A DNA stretch of 64,000 nucleotides from Micromonospora gifhornensis (GTDB lineage Bacteria; Actinomycetota; Actinomycetes; Mycobacteriales; Micromonosporaceae), in the NCBI RefSeq assembly GCF_016863515.1, contig NZ_BOPA01000021.1, positions 161,683 through 225,682 on the forward strand. The letters are read 5' to 3'. A model generated the notes under the pieces. The model ran no database searches. It saw only the letters and a program-made list of their open reading frames with translations, and had not been told where the DNA came from. A program made the translations under genes and the position numbers. This document shows, piece by piece, positions 51,781 through 60,224 of the stretch. Within the stretch, counting starts at the first letter, position 1; every line of letters begins with the position of its first letter.

Positions 51781-52887
51781 TCAGGCCCCCTCGGCGGGGC
51801 GGGCGGACAGTTCGTGCACCAGTGCGACCACTCGGGTGAGCACCTCCGGGTCGGTCTCCGGCAGCACCCCGTGTCCGAGGTTGAACACGTGCCCGGGGGC
51901 GGCGCGGCCCTCGTCGAGGATGCGGCGCACCTCGGCCTCGATGACCGGCCACGGGGCGAACAGCAGGCACGGGTCGAGGTTGCCCTGCACCGCCTTGTCG
52001 GGCCCGATCCGCCGGGTCGCGACGTCCAGCGGGGTACGCCAGTCCACGCCGACCACGTCGGCCCCGGCCTCACCCATCGCGCCGAGCAGCTCGGCGGTGC
52101 CCACCCCGAAGTGGATCCGGGGGATCCCCGCGTCGGCCAGGCCGGACAGCACGGTCGTCGAGTGCGGCAGCACGAACCGGCGGTAGTCGGCCTCGGAGAG
52201 CGCGCCCGCCCAGGAGTCGAAGAGCTGCACCGCGCTGACCCCGGCGGCGATCTGCACCCGCAGGAACGCCAGGGTCACCTCGGCGAGCCGGCCGGCCAGG
52301 GCGTGCCACAGCTCGGGATCGCCGTACATCAGGGCCTTGGTCTTGACGTGGTTGCGCGACGGCCCGCCCTCGACCAGGTAGCTGGCCAGGGTGAACGGCG
52401 CACCGGCGAAGCCGATCAGCGGGGTGTCGCCCAACTCCTTGACCAGCATCCGGACCGCCTCGTCGACGTACGGGACGTCGTCGCGACCGATCGGGCGGAT
52501 CCGCTGCACGTCGGCGGCGGTACGCACCGGCTCGGCCACCACCGGCCCGGTGCCGGGCACGATGTCCAGGTCGACCCCGGCGGCGGCGACCGGCACCACG
52601 ATGTCGCTGAACAGGATCGCCGCGTCCACCTTGTGCCGGCGTACCGGCTGGAGGGTGATCTCGGTGACCAGGTCGGGGCGGCGGCAGGACTCCAGCATCG
52701 CCACGTTGGCCCTGATCTCGCGGTACTCCGGCAGCGACCGGCCGGCCTGGCGCATGAACCAGACCGGGGTGTGCGGGACGGGCTGACGACGACACGCCCG
52801 CACGAAGGGCGAGTCGGCGGGCCCGCCGGGGCGGGAAGCGTCGTCTCGGGCAGCGGCGCCCGTGGTGTCGGTGGTCATCGCGGCCAT
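51781..52887 (-). CDS. hemE: Uroporphyrinogen decarboxylase HemE
   Basis: 368 residues from ATG 52887; ATG 52878 (MTTDTTG) is equally possible and neither has a clear ribosome site. The N-terminal signature PVWFMRQAGRSLPEYR is diagnostic, AILFSDIVVPVAAAGVDLD carries the catalytic aspartate, and VQLFDSWAGALS and INFGVGT-like RIHFGVGTAELL follow. It makes coproporphyrinogen III. First gene of the haem operon, promoter between it and the 55-bp repeat at 52944. Confidence 0.93.
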   Translation of the reverse strand: MAAMTTDTTGAAARDDASRPGGPADSPFVRACRRQPVPHTPVWFMRQAGRSLPEYREIRANVAMLESCRRPDLVTEITLQPVRRHKVDAAILFSDIVVPVAAAGVDLDIVPGTGPVVAEPVRTAADVQRIRPIGRDDVPYVDEAVRMLVKELGDTPLIGFAGAPFTLASYLVEGGPSRNHVKTKALMYGDPELWHALAGRLAEVTLAFLRVQIAAGVSAVQLFDSWAGALSEADYRRFVLPHSTTVLSGLADAGIPRIHFGVGTAELLGAMGEAGADVVGVDWRTPLDVATRRIGPDKAVQGNLDPCLLFAPWPVIEAEVRRILDEGRAAPGHVFNLGHGVLPETDPEVLTRVVALVHELSARPAEGA

Positions 52888-52943
52888 CGTGCCACGCGCT
52901 GCACCCGTCTCCCTCCCCCACCGCCCACTTTGTGACGTGACAT

Positions 52944-52998
52944 GAAAGGAAGGGCACCTTGTTAACGCCTGCGGTAGAGCAGGGGTCCCCTGTTAACA
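52944..52998 (-). repeat. 55-bp dispersed repeat, copy 2 (inverted)
   Basis: Reverse complement reads TGTTAACAGGGGACCCCTGC onward and matches copy 1 (49615-49669) along its full 55 bases apart from the centre. It lies upstream of hemE. Together the copies bracket the haem operon. Confidence 0.8.
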
Positions 52999-53090
52999 GC
53001 CGACGCGGACCGGATCGGCGCGAGCCGACAAGTGATCAACGGCGAGTCGATCCTCGGCGTGCCGTCACAGCGAGGCGGCGGGTGGCGGCT

Positions 53091-53096
53091 TAGGCT
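53091..53096 (+). promoter_or_regulatory. -10 element of the DUF3000 gene (leaderless)
   Basis: TAGGCT, then six bases, then ATG 53103. No ribosome site. Confidence 0.55.
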
Positions 53097-53102
53097 GCGG
53101 AC

Positions 53103-53675
53103 ATGGCCCCCCCGATCGCGCTTCCGGACACCTTCGCCCGCGCGGTCGCCGGGCTCCGGTCGGCGACACCCCGGCCGGAGATCGACCTGGAGGAGATCGG
53201 CGCCCCGCAACGACTCGCACCGTACGCCTTCGCGCTCTCCGCCTCAGTGCTGCGCGACGGCGACGAGGTGACCACCGGGCGGCTGATCCTGTTGCACGAC
53301 CCGGTCGGACACGAGGCCTGGCAGGGCACCCTGCGGCTGGTCACCTACGTCACCGCCGAGTTGGAGAGCGATCTGGCCGCCGACCCGCTGCTGCCGGGGG
53401 TCGCCTGGACCTGGCTCACCGATGCCCTCGACGCCCAGGATGCGGGTTACCGGGCGATCGGCGGGACGGTCACCCAGACGATGTCGAACCGGTTCGGGGA
53501 TCTGGCCGGTCCGCCCGCGACCGCCGACATCGAGATCCGCGCCTCGTGGACACCGACTGACGGGGACCTCGCCTCGCACCTGTACGCCTGGTGCACCCTG
53601 CTCGCCTCCACCGCCGGCCTGCCGCCGCCCGGCGTCACCGCCCTGCCCGACCGCCGAGCCGCCGCCACCGGCTGA
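53103..53675 (+). CDS. DUF3000 family protein
   Basis: 190 residues from ATG 53103. The actinobacterial DUF3000 family is recognisable from FARAVAGLRSATPRPEIDLE, LAPYAFALSASVL, and VAWTWLTDALDAQDAGYRAI with GTVTQTMSNRFGDLAG. Function is unknown. The gene sits between hemE and the RNase D gene, an order I recall as common in actinobacteria. Confidence 0.85.
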   Translation: MAPPIALPDTFARAVAGLRSATPRPEIDLEEIGAPQRLAPYAFALSASVLRDGDEVTTGRLILLHDPVGHEAWQGTLRLVTYVTAELESDLAADPLLPGVAWTWLTDALDAQDAGYRAIGGTVTQTMSNRFGDLAGPPATADIEIRASWTPTDGDLASHLYAWCTLLASTAGLPPPGVTALPDRRAAATG

Positions 53676-53747
53676 GCCGCGGGCGGCGGACCGGCCGGGT
53701 CGACACGCGGCGGGGGCGGGTGCGCGCGGTGTGTTCCGCTTCCGCAC

Positions 53748-53753
53748 TAGGGT
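53748..53753 (+). promoter_or_regulatory. -10 element of the RNase D gene (leaderless)
   Basis: TAGGGT followed by six bases and GTG 53760, the strongest of the leaderless-type boxes in the window. Confidence 0.6.
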
Positions 53754-53759
53754 TGTCAG

Positions 53760-55076
53760 GTGACCGACGAACCACCCCTGCGCCGTCGGACCGCCGCAAG
53801 CCGTACGGGAAACGACATCGAGACCCCGCCCTCGGCGCGGCCGGAGCCGTCGGACGCGGGGACCGAATCCACCGGCGGCGAGTCCGTGCCGCTGACCGCC
53901 CCTCGCGAGGGCACCCCTGAGCCGGTGACCGTCCCGGAGCAACTTGCCGAGGTGGTGGCCCGATTCGCGGCCGGCAGCGGCCCGGTGGCCCTGGACGCCG
54001 AGCGCGCCTCGGGCTACCGCTACAGCCAACGGGCGTACCTCGTGCAGTTGCGGCGTAGCGGCGCCGGTACCGCGCTGATCGACCCGTTGCCGCTGCCCGA
54101 CCTGAGTGCGCTCGACGCCGTGATCGCGGACACCGAGTGGGTGTTGCACGCGGCCAACCAGGATCTGCCCTGCCTCGCCGAGTTGGGGCTGCGTCCGCGG
54201 CGGTTGTTCGACACCGAGCTGGCCGCCCGGCTCGCCGGTTTCGAACGGGTGGGCCTGGCCGCGCTCACCGAGCAGCTGCTCGGCTACAGCCTGGAGAAGC
54301 ACCACTCGGCGGCGGATTGGTCCAGCCGGCCGCTGCCGGAGTCCTGGCTGACGTACGCGGCGTTGGACGTGGAGCTGCTGACCGACCTGCGGGACGCCCT
54401 CGACGCGGAGCTGACCCGGCAGGGCAAGTCGCAGTGGGCGGAGGAGGAGTTCGCCGCGCTGGTTCAGGCCGGCACCCGCCCGCCCCGGGTACGCGCCGAG
54501 CCGTGGCGCCGTACCTCCGGCATCCACCGGGTCCGCGGCGCACGGGCGCAGGCGCGGGTGCGGTCCCTGTGGTACGCCCGCGACCAGATCGCCGCCCGCC
54601 GGGACTCGGCGCCGGGCCGGGTGCTGCCCGACTCGGCCATCGTGGCAGCGGCGGAACTGGACCCGAAGGACGAGAAGACGCTGCTCACCCTGCCCGGTTT
54701 CGGCGGCCGGTCGGTACGCCGGCTGGCCCGGACCTGGCTGGCGGCGCTGGACGACGCGCGGCAGTTGCCGGACGAGGATCTGCCGGTGGCACCGACGGTG
54801 GAGGGCCCGCCCCCGCCGCACCGCTGGGCCGAACGGGATCCGGCTGCCGCCGCCCGGCTGGCCCGCTCCCGCGAGGTGGTGCTGCGGCTGGCCGGCGAGC
54901 ACAACCTGCCGCCGGAGAACCTGATCTCCCCCGACACGGTCCGCCGGCTCGCCTGGCAACCCCCCGAGGAGATCACCGAAGCCACGGTCGCCGACGCCCT
55001 ACGCGCCCTCCACGCCCGCGAATGGCAGATCACCCTCCTCCTCCCCGCCCTCACCGAAGCCCTCCTCCCCACCTGA
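53760..55076 (+). CDS. RNase D-like 3'-5' exonuclease with HRDC domain
   Basis: 438 residues from GTG 53760. A disordered N-terminal ~60 residues precede the DEDDy nuclease: the first D-x-E in PVALDAERASGYRY, an aspartate in HAANQDLPCLAELG, and Y-x3-D in LTYAALDVELLTDL. An HRDC domain follows near residue 240-320 (HRVRGARAQARVRSLWYARD, KDEKTLLTLPGFGG). RNase D trims tRNA 3' ends and degrades structured RNA. Leaderless start predicted. Confidence 0.88.
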   Translation: MTDEPPLRRRTAASRTGNDIETPPSARPEPSDAGTESTGGESVPLTAPREGTPEPVTVPEQLAEVVARFAAGSGPVALDAERASGYRYSQRAYLVQLRRSGAGTALIDPLPLPDLSALDAVIADTEWVLHAANQDLPCLAELGLRPRRLFDTELAARLAGFERVGLAALTEQLLGYSLEKHHSAADWSSRPLPESWLTYAALDVELLTDLRDALDAELTRQGKSQWAEEEFAALVQAGTRPPRVRAEPWRRTSGIHRVRGARAQARVRSLWYARDQIAARRDSAPGRVLPDSAIVAAAELDPKDEKTLLTLPGFGGRSVRRLARTWLAALDDARQLPDEDLPVAPTVEGPPPPHRWAERDPAAAARLARSREVVLRLAGEHNLPPENLISPDTVRRLAWQPPEEITEATVADALRALHAREWQITLLLPALTEALLPT

Positions 55077-55089
55077 CCCCCCGACCTCT

Positions 55090-55154
55090 TTGTTGATCAA
55101 GAGGTTTGCGTCAGCGACACGCCGTACGGCAGACGCAAACCTCTTGATCAACAA
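55090..55154. repeat. Perfect 23-bp inverted repeat, 19-base loop
   Basis: TTGTTGATCAAGAGGTTTGC plus GTC at 55090-55112 is repeated in perfect inversion at 55132-55154. There is no T-run after it. It lies 14 bases past the RNase D-like gene and could act as its terminator, but the arms are long and AT-rich compared with the GC-rich terminators elsewhere here; a mobile or dispersed element is a good alternative. Confidence 0.8.
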
Positions 55155-55269
55155 GGGTGAAGGGGCGGGGTGAGGCTGGGTGTGGGCTGGGCCACAGGGT
55201 GGGGTGGGGCGAGGATTGTTACTGACGGGTAGCATTCGGGGAAATGCCAGTGCCGGCTAGGAGGCTCCA

Positions 55270-56463
55270 GTGCCCCGTGAAGTTCGGGATGTCGTCTTCG
55301 TCGACGGCGTCCGTACCCCGTTCGGCAAGGCGGGTGGCATGTACGCCAACACCCGCGCCGACGACCTGGTGATCCGATGCATTCGCGAACTGCTACGCCG
55401 TAACCCGCAGCTGCCCCCGGAGCGGGTCGAGGAGGTGGCCATCGCCGCCACCACCCAGATCGGTGACCAGGGACTGACCATCGGCCGTACCGCCGCCCTG
55501 CTGGCGGGTCTACCCAAGAGCGTCCCCGGCTTCGCCATCGACCGGATGTGCGCCGGGGCGATGACCGCCGTGACAAGCGTCGCCAGCGCCATCGCCGTGG
55601 GCGCGTACGACGTGGCGATCGCCGGTGGTGTCGAGCACATGGGCCGCCACCCGATGGGCGAGGGCGTCGACCCCAACCCGCGCATCGTCGCCGAGAAGCT
55701 CGTCGACCCGTCCGCGCTGGTCATGGGCGCCACCGCGGAGAACCTGCACGACCGGCTGCCGCACATCACCAAGGAGCGCACCGACGCCTTCGCGCTCGCC
55801 TCGCAGCAGAAGACCGCCAAGGCGTACGCCAACGGCAAGCTCCAGGACGACCTGGTGTCGGTGGCCATCCGGGACGAGGAGGGCGGCTGGGGTCTGGCCA
55901 CGGCCGACGAGGCCCCCCGCGACACCTCGCTGGAGAAGCTGGGCAGCCTCAAGACCCCGTTCCGCCCGCACGGCAAGGTGACCGCGGGCAACGCCGCCGG
56001 TCTGAACGACGGCGCCACCGCCAGCCTGCTGGTCGCCGAGGACGTCGCCCGCGAGCTGGGCCTGCCGGTCGCCATGCGCCTGGTGTCGTACGGCTTCGTC
56101 GGCGTCGAGCCCGAGGTGATGGGCGTCGGCCCGATCCCGTCGACGGAGAAGGCCCTGCGCATCGCCGGGCTGACCATCGACGACATCGGCCTGTTCGAGC
56201 TGAACGAGGCGTTCGCCGTACAGGTGCTCGCCTTCCTGGACCACTTCGGCATCGCCGACGACGACCCGCGGGTCAACAAGTGGGGCGGCGCGATCGCCAT
56301 CGGTCACCCCCTGGCTTCCTCGGGCGTACGGCTGATGACCCAGCTCGCCCGGCAGTTCGCCGAGCACCCCGAGGTCCGCTACGGCCTCACCGCGATGTGC
56401 ATCGGCATCGGCATGGGCGGCACCGTGATCTGGGAGAACCCGCACTGGGAGGGCAACAAGTGA
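55270..56463 (+). CDS. Acetyl-CoA acyltransferase (thiolase, FadA type)
   Basis: 397 residues from GTG 55270, with AGGAGG five bases upstream. The acyl-enzyme cysteine lies in GFAIDRMCAGAMTAVTSVA (about residue 92), the GGVEHMGRHPMG and NEAFAVQVLAF blocks are conserved, and the two C-terminal catalytic signatures are NKWGGAIAIGHPLASSGVR and TAMCIGIGMGGTVIWEN. It performs the last thiolytic step of fatty-acid beta-oxidation. The stop overlaps the FadB start (GTGA). Confidence 0.93.
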   Translation: MPREVRDVVFVDGVRTPFGKAGGMYANTRADDLVIRCIRELLRRNPQLPPERVEEVAIAATTQIGDQGLTIGRTAALLAGLPKSVPGFAIDRMCAGAMTAVTSVASAIAVGAYDVAIAGGVEHMGRHPMGEGVDPNPRIVAEKLVDPSALVMGATAENLHDRLPHITKERTDAFALASQQKTAKAYANGKLQDDLVSVAIRDEEGGWGLATADEAPRDTSLEKLGSLKTPFRPHGKVTAGNAAGLNDGATASLLVAEDVARELGLPVAMRLVSYGFVGVEPEVMGVGPIPSTEKALRIAGLTIDDIGLFELNEAFAVQVLAFLDHFGIADDDPRVNKWGGAIAIGHPLASSGVRLMTQLARQFAEHPEVRYGLTAMCIGIGMGGTVIWENPHWEGNK

Positions 56464-58529
56464 GCGCGCTGACCGCACCGAACGAGGTGGTCACCCGGGC
56501 CCTGCTGCGCCAGGTGAACGTGCCGGGGCTGGACCGTCCGGCCGCCCTGATCACCCTCGACAACGGCTTCGACCACACCAAGCCGAACACCTTCGGCCCC
56601 GGCGGACTGTCCAGCCTGGACGAGGCGATCACCGCCGCCCTGGCCGCTGAGCCGGCGTTCATCGCGGTCACCGGCAAGCCGTACATCTTCTGCGTCGGCG
56701 CGGACATCACCAGCCTGCCGCTGCTGGCCGACCGGGAACAGGCGCTGGCCATCGGGCAGCTGGGCCACCGGGTCTTCGCCCGGCTCAAGGACAGCCAGAT
56801 CCCGACCTTCGCCTTCGTCAACGGCGCGGCGATGGGCGGCGGACTGGAACTGGCCCTGCACTGCCACTACCGGACCCTGTCGGCCGGTGCCGCCGCCCTG
56901 GCGCTGCCGGAGGTCTCCCTGGGTCTGATCCCGGGCTGGGGCGGTACCCAGCTGCTGCCGAACCTGATCGGCATCCCGGCGGCCACCCAGGTGATCATCC
57001 AGAACCCGCTCATGCAGAACAAGATGCTCAAGCCAAAGCAGGCCGCTGAGCTGGGCATCGCCGACGTGCTGCTGGAGCCGGCCGACTTCGTGGAGCGGTC
57101 CCTGGAGTGGGCCGCCGGAGTCGTCCGGGGCGAGGTCACCGTGACCCGGCCCGAGGTCGACAAGGACATGTGGGCCGGGGTGCTCTACTTCGCCCGGCAG
57201 ACCCTCGACCAGCGGCTGCACGGCGCTGTCCCGTCCGCGTACAAGGCGTTGGACCTGCTGGAGACGGCGAAGGACGCCGACTTCGCCGCCGGCACCGCCG
57301 CCGAGGACGAGGCCCTCGCCGACCTGATCTTCTCCGAGGAGCTGCGCAGCGGCCTGTACGCCTTCGACCTGGTGCAGCGGCGGGCCAAGCGCCCGGCCGG
57401 GGCACCGGACAAGGGCCTGGCCCGCCCGGTGACCAAGGTGGGCATCGTCGGCGCCGGCCTGATGGCCAGCCAGCTGGCGTTGCTGTTCGCCCGCCGCCTG
57501 CAGGTGCCGGTCGTGATGACCGACCTGGACCAGGCCCGGGTCGACAAGGGGGTGGGCTACGTGCACACCCAGATCGAGAAGCAGGTCAGCAAGGGCCGGA
57601 TGGACAAGGGCACGGCCGCCAAGCTGTACGGCCTGGTCAGTGGCTCGGTGGACAAGGCGGCGTTCGCCGAGGCGGACTTCGTCATCGAGGCGGTCTTCGA
57701 GGACCTGAACGTCAAGAAGCAGGTCTGGGCCGAGCTGGAGAAGATCGTCAAGCCGGAGGCGGTGCTGGCGACGAACACCTCGTCGCTGTCCATCACGGCG
57801 ATGGCGGCGGAGCTGGAGCGCCCGGAGCGGGTGGTGGGCTTCCACTTCTTCAACCCGGTTGCCGTACTGCCGCTGCTGGAGATCGTCCGCGGTGAGCGCA
57901 CCGACGACGCCACGCTGGCCACCGCCTTCGCGGTCGGCAAGCAGCTGAAGAAGTCCTCGGTGCTGGTCGCGGACGCCCCGGCGTTCGTGGTGAACCGGCT
58001 GCTCACCCGCTTCCTCGGGGCGATCTTCGCCGCCGTGGACGCGGGCACCCCGCTGGAGGTGGCGAACCGCGCGGTGGACCCGTTGGGTCTGCCGATGCGT
58101 CCGCTGGCCCTGCTCCAGCTGGTCGGCCCGGCCGTGGCGTACCACGTGGGCGGCACCCTGCACGCCGCCTTCCCGGAGCGCTTCGGCATCAGCGAGAACC
58201 TCAAGCGGATCGCCGACTCCGGCCAGCCGATCGTCGTCGACGACGAGATCAACGCCGAGGTGGCGAAGCTGCTGGTGGTCGGCGACCAGCCGCTCACCGA
58301 GGAGCAGGTGCGGCAGAACGCGTTGGACGCGCTGGCGCAGGAGATCCGGCTGATGCTCGACGAGGGTGTCGTGGCGCAGGCGCAGGACATCGACCTGTGC
58401 ATGATCCTCGGCGCCGGCTGGCCGTTCCACCTGGGCGGCGTCACGCCGTACCTGGACCGGACCGGCACCAGCGAGCGGGTGACCGGCCAGCGGTTCCTGC
58501 CGCGCGGAGTGGCCAGCCTGGCCGGCTGA
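56460..58529 (+). CDS. FadB-type enoyl-CoA hydratase / 3-hydroxyacyl-CoA dehydrogenase
   Basis: 689 residues from GTG 56460. The N-terminal crotonase domain shows FCVGADITSLPLL, NGAAMGGGLELALHCHYRTL and LPEVSLGLIPGWGGTQLLPN. The dehydrogenase half starts near residue 318 with KVGIVGAGLMASQLALLFAR (NAD loop), followed by VLATNTSSLSITAMAA and FHFFNPVAVLPLLEIVRG with the catalytic histidine. It carries the middle two steps of beta-oxidation and forms a complex with the thiolase encoded just upstream. Complete and of normal length. Confidence 0.93.
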   Translation: MSALTAPNEVVTRALLRQVNVPGLDRPAALITLDNGFDHTKPNTFGPGGLSSLDEAITAALAAEPAFIAVTGKPYIFCVGADITSLPLLADREQALAIGQLGHRVFARLKDSQIPTFAFVNGAAMGGGLELALHCHYRTLSAGAAALALPEVSLGLIPGWGGTQLLPNLIGIPAATQVIIQNPLMQNKMLKPKQAAELGIADVLLEPADFVERSLEWAAGVVRGEVTVTRPEVDKDMWAGVLYFARQTLDQRLHGAVPSAYKALDLLETAKDADFAAGTAAEDEALADLIFSEELRSGLYAFDLVQRRAKRPAGAPDKGLARPVTKVGIVGAGLMASQLALLFARRLQVPVVMTDLDQARVDKGVGYVHTQIEKQVSKGRMDKGTAAKLYGLVSGSVDKAAFAEADFVIEAVFEDLNVKKQVWAELEKIVKPEAVLATNTSSLSITAMAAELERPERVVGFHFFNPVAVLPLLEIVRGERTDDATLATAFAVGKQLKKSSVLVADAPAFVVNRLLTRFLGAIFAAVDAGTPLEVANRAVDPLGLPMRPLALLQLVGPAVAYHVGGTLHAAFPERFGISENLKRIADSGQPIVVDDEINAEVAKLLVVGDQPLTEEQVRQNALDALAQEIRLMLDEGVVAQAQDIDLCMILGAGWPFHLGGVTPYLDRTGTSERVTGQRFLPRGVASLAG

Positions 58530-58549
58530 CCCACACCCCGAGAACACCG

Positions 58550-58586
58550 GATCGCGGTGGTCGCCCCTGGGGCGGCCGCCGCGATC
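58550..58586 (+). terminator. Intrinsic terminator of the beta-oxidation operon
   Basis: Stem of about 17 bp, GATCGCGG and GCCCC paired with their complements, with two mismatches, followed by TCATTT. It begins 20 bases past the stop. Confidence 0.7.
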
Positions 58587-58690
58587 TCATTTGGCGGCCA
58601 CCCGCGGCCCGGTGTCTGAGTCAGATGCCGCCGCATGGTGTCCGTGCGGGTGCCGGGTGGGGCGGCGATCCGTGGTCCGCTCGGTGACGG

Positions 58691-58915
58691 TCAGGAGGCT
58701 CGTCGTCTCCGGATGACCAGCAGGACGCCCTGATGGATCAGGACGCCGACGGCGGTGTTGAGCACGGCCAGCCCGGCGGCGGCGAGCAGACCCGGCCCGA
58801 CGTCCTCCACACCGCTCGCGACAAGCAGAACCGGCCATCCCACCGCAGCGAGGATGAGCGCCGAACGCCACCAGCGCCCGAACAGCAGGCCGAACACGAT
58901 CAGCGTCGGGATCAT
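58691..58915 (-). CDS. Small membrane protein
   Basis: 74 residues from ATG 58915, with GGGAGG four bases upstream. Three closely spaced hydrophobic segments: IPTLIVFGLLFGRWWRSALI, LAAVGWPVLLVASGV and LLAAAGLAVLNTAVGVLIHQ, with an RRRR cytoplasmic tail. Family not recognised. No partner gene adjacent. Confidence 0.65.
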   Translation of the reverse strand: MIPTLIVFGLLFGRWWRSALILAAVGWPVLLVASGVEDVGPGLLAAAGLAVLNTAVGVLIHQGVLLVIRRRRAS

Positions 58916-59113
58916 CGGACCTCCCATGGTCAACTGCCCCACCCGCGGGAGGCCTGACGGGCCAGCCGTCGCACGCGGGCTGACGGCGCACACAGGCTGA
59001 CGGCCTCGACGTCGGGCACGGCTGACGGCCTCGACGTTACGCCGTAACGGCGGTGACCCGCCTGGCCGGATACCGCCATCACGCCGTAACGGAGTCGATC
59101 AAAAGGGGGTCGG

Positions 59114-60205
59114 TCAGCGGGGTAGGTAGCCGTGCTTGAGGCCGGTTCGTGCCTGCTGGATGCGGGTGTGGGCGATGTCTTCGGCTGCCGTGCCGGGCAG
59201 GATGCCCTGCCGGCGGGCCAGGTCGAGCACCTCGGTCACCGTGTCGAAGATCTTCGCAACCTGGGCGGGCACCTCCTCCAGGGGAATCCGCCGGTACTCG
59301 GCCGATCCGGTGGTGACCCCACCGGCGCTGGCGACGAAGTCGGGCACCCAGAGGATGTCGCGCTCGGCGAGCTGCTGCTCGACCTCGGGGGTGGCGAGTT
59401 GGTTGTTGGCGGCGCCGCAGACCACTGCCGCGCGGATCGTCGGGACCGAGTCGCTGGTGAGGGTGGCACCGAGCGCGCACGGGGCGTAGATGTCGACAGG
59501 CGCGTCGATGACCCGCTCGGCGAGAAGCACCGCGGGCTGTTCCCGTCGGACCCGTTCGCGGGCGTGTGCGGAGATGTCGGCGGCGGTGACCGTGGCACCG
59601 GCCTCGACGAGGAGGCGGACGAGTTCGTGGCCGACCTTGCCGAGCCCTTCGACCCCGACGGTACGGCCGGCCAGGTCGGCGGTCCCCCATCGGACGGCAG
59701 CGGCGGCCCGCAGGGCGTGGAAGGCACCATACGCGGTCATCGGGCCGCTGTCGCCGTACCCTCCGGCGTTTGTGGTGCGGCCGAGGACGTGGTCGGTGGA
59801 CCGGCCGATCACATCGAGGTCGGCGGCGCTGATCCCGACGTCGCCGGCGGTGACGTAGCGGCCACCGAGGCTCTGCACGAAACGTCCGTAGGTCTCCAGC
59901 AACGCCTCGGACTTGATCGTGTCGGGGTCGCCGATGATGACCGCCTTGCCGCCGCCGCAGGGCAGGCCGGCGACCGCGTTCTTGTACGTCATCCCCCGCG
60001 ACAGGCGCAGCACGTCGGTCAACGCGTCGGCCTCGGTGGCGTACGGGTGCATCCGGGTGCCGCCGACGGCCGGGCCGAGGGTGCTGTCGTGGATGGCGAT
60101 GATCGCCCGCAGCCCGGTCTCCGGGTCCTGGCAGAAGATCACCTGCTCGTGCGGGAAGTCGGGGAAACGGCCGAGCACCGGGGCGGACGGCTGGGGTGCG
60201 GACAT
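59114..60205 (-). CDS. Glu/Leu/Phe/Val-type amino-acid dehydrogenase
   Basis: 363 residues from ATG 60205, with GAAAGG upstream and 19 bases after the decarboxylase gene. The catalytic lysine is in GMTYKNAVAGLPCGGGKAVI, and the NAD loop is VGVEGLGKVGHELV. GPAVGGTRMHPY and GAANNQLATPEVEQQL are typical of leucine/valine/phenylalanine dehydrogenases. It interconverts an L-amino acid and its 2-oxo acid. Paired with a benzoylformate-decarboxylase-like enzyme it would feed or drain the same 2-oxo acid; which amino acid is not readable. Confidence 0.9.
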   Translation of the reverse strand: MSAPQPSAPVLGRFPDFPHEQVIFCQDPETGLRAIIAIHDSTLGPAVGGTRMHPYATEADALTDVLRLSRGMTYKNAVAGLPCGGGKAVIIGDPDTIKSEALLETYGRFVQSLGGRYVTAGDVGISAADLDVIGRSTDHVLGRTTNAGGYGDSGPMTAYGAFHALRAAAAVRWGTADLAGRTVGVEGLGKVGHELVRLLVEAGATVTAADISAHARERVRREQPAVLLAERVIDAPVDIYAPCALGATLTSDSVPTIRAAVVCGAANNQLATPEVEQQLAERDILWVPDFVASAGGVTTGSAEYRRIPLEEVPAQVAKIFDTVTEVLDLARRQGILPGTAAEDIAHTRIQQARTGLKHGYLPR

Positions 60206-60224
60206 GGGCTTGCCTTTCAGCGGT

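Noticed and set aside
56379..58547. A 722-codon minus-strand frame opposite FadB
   Set aside because: Shadow of a complete, motif-rich beta-oxidation gene.
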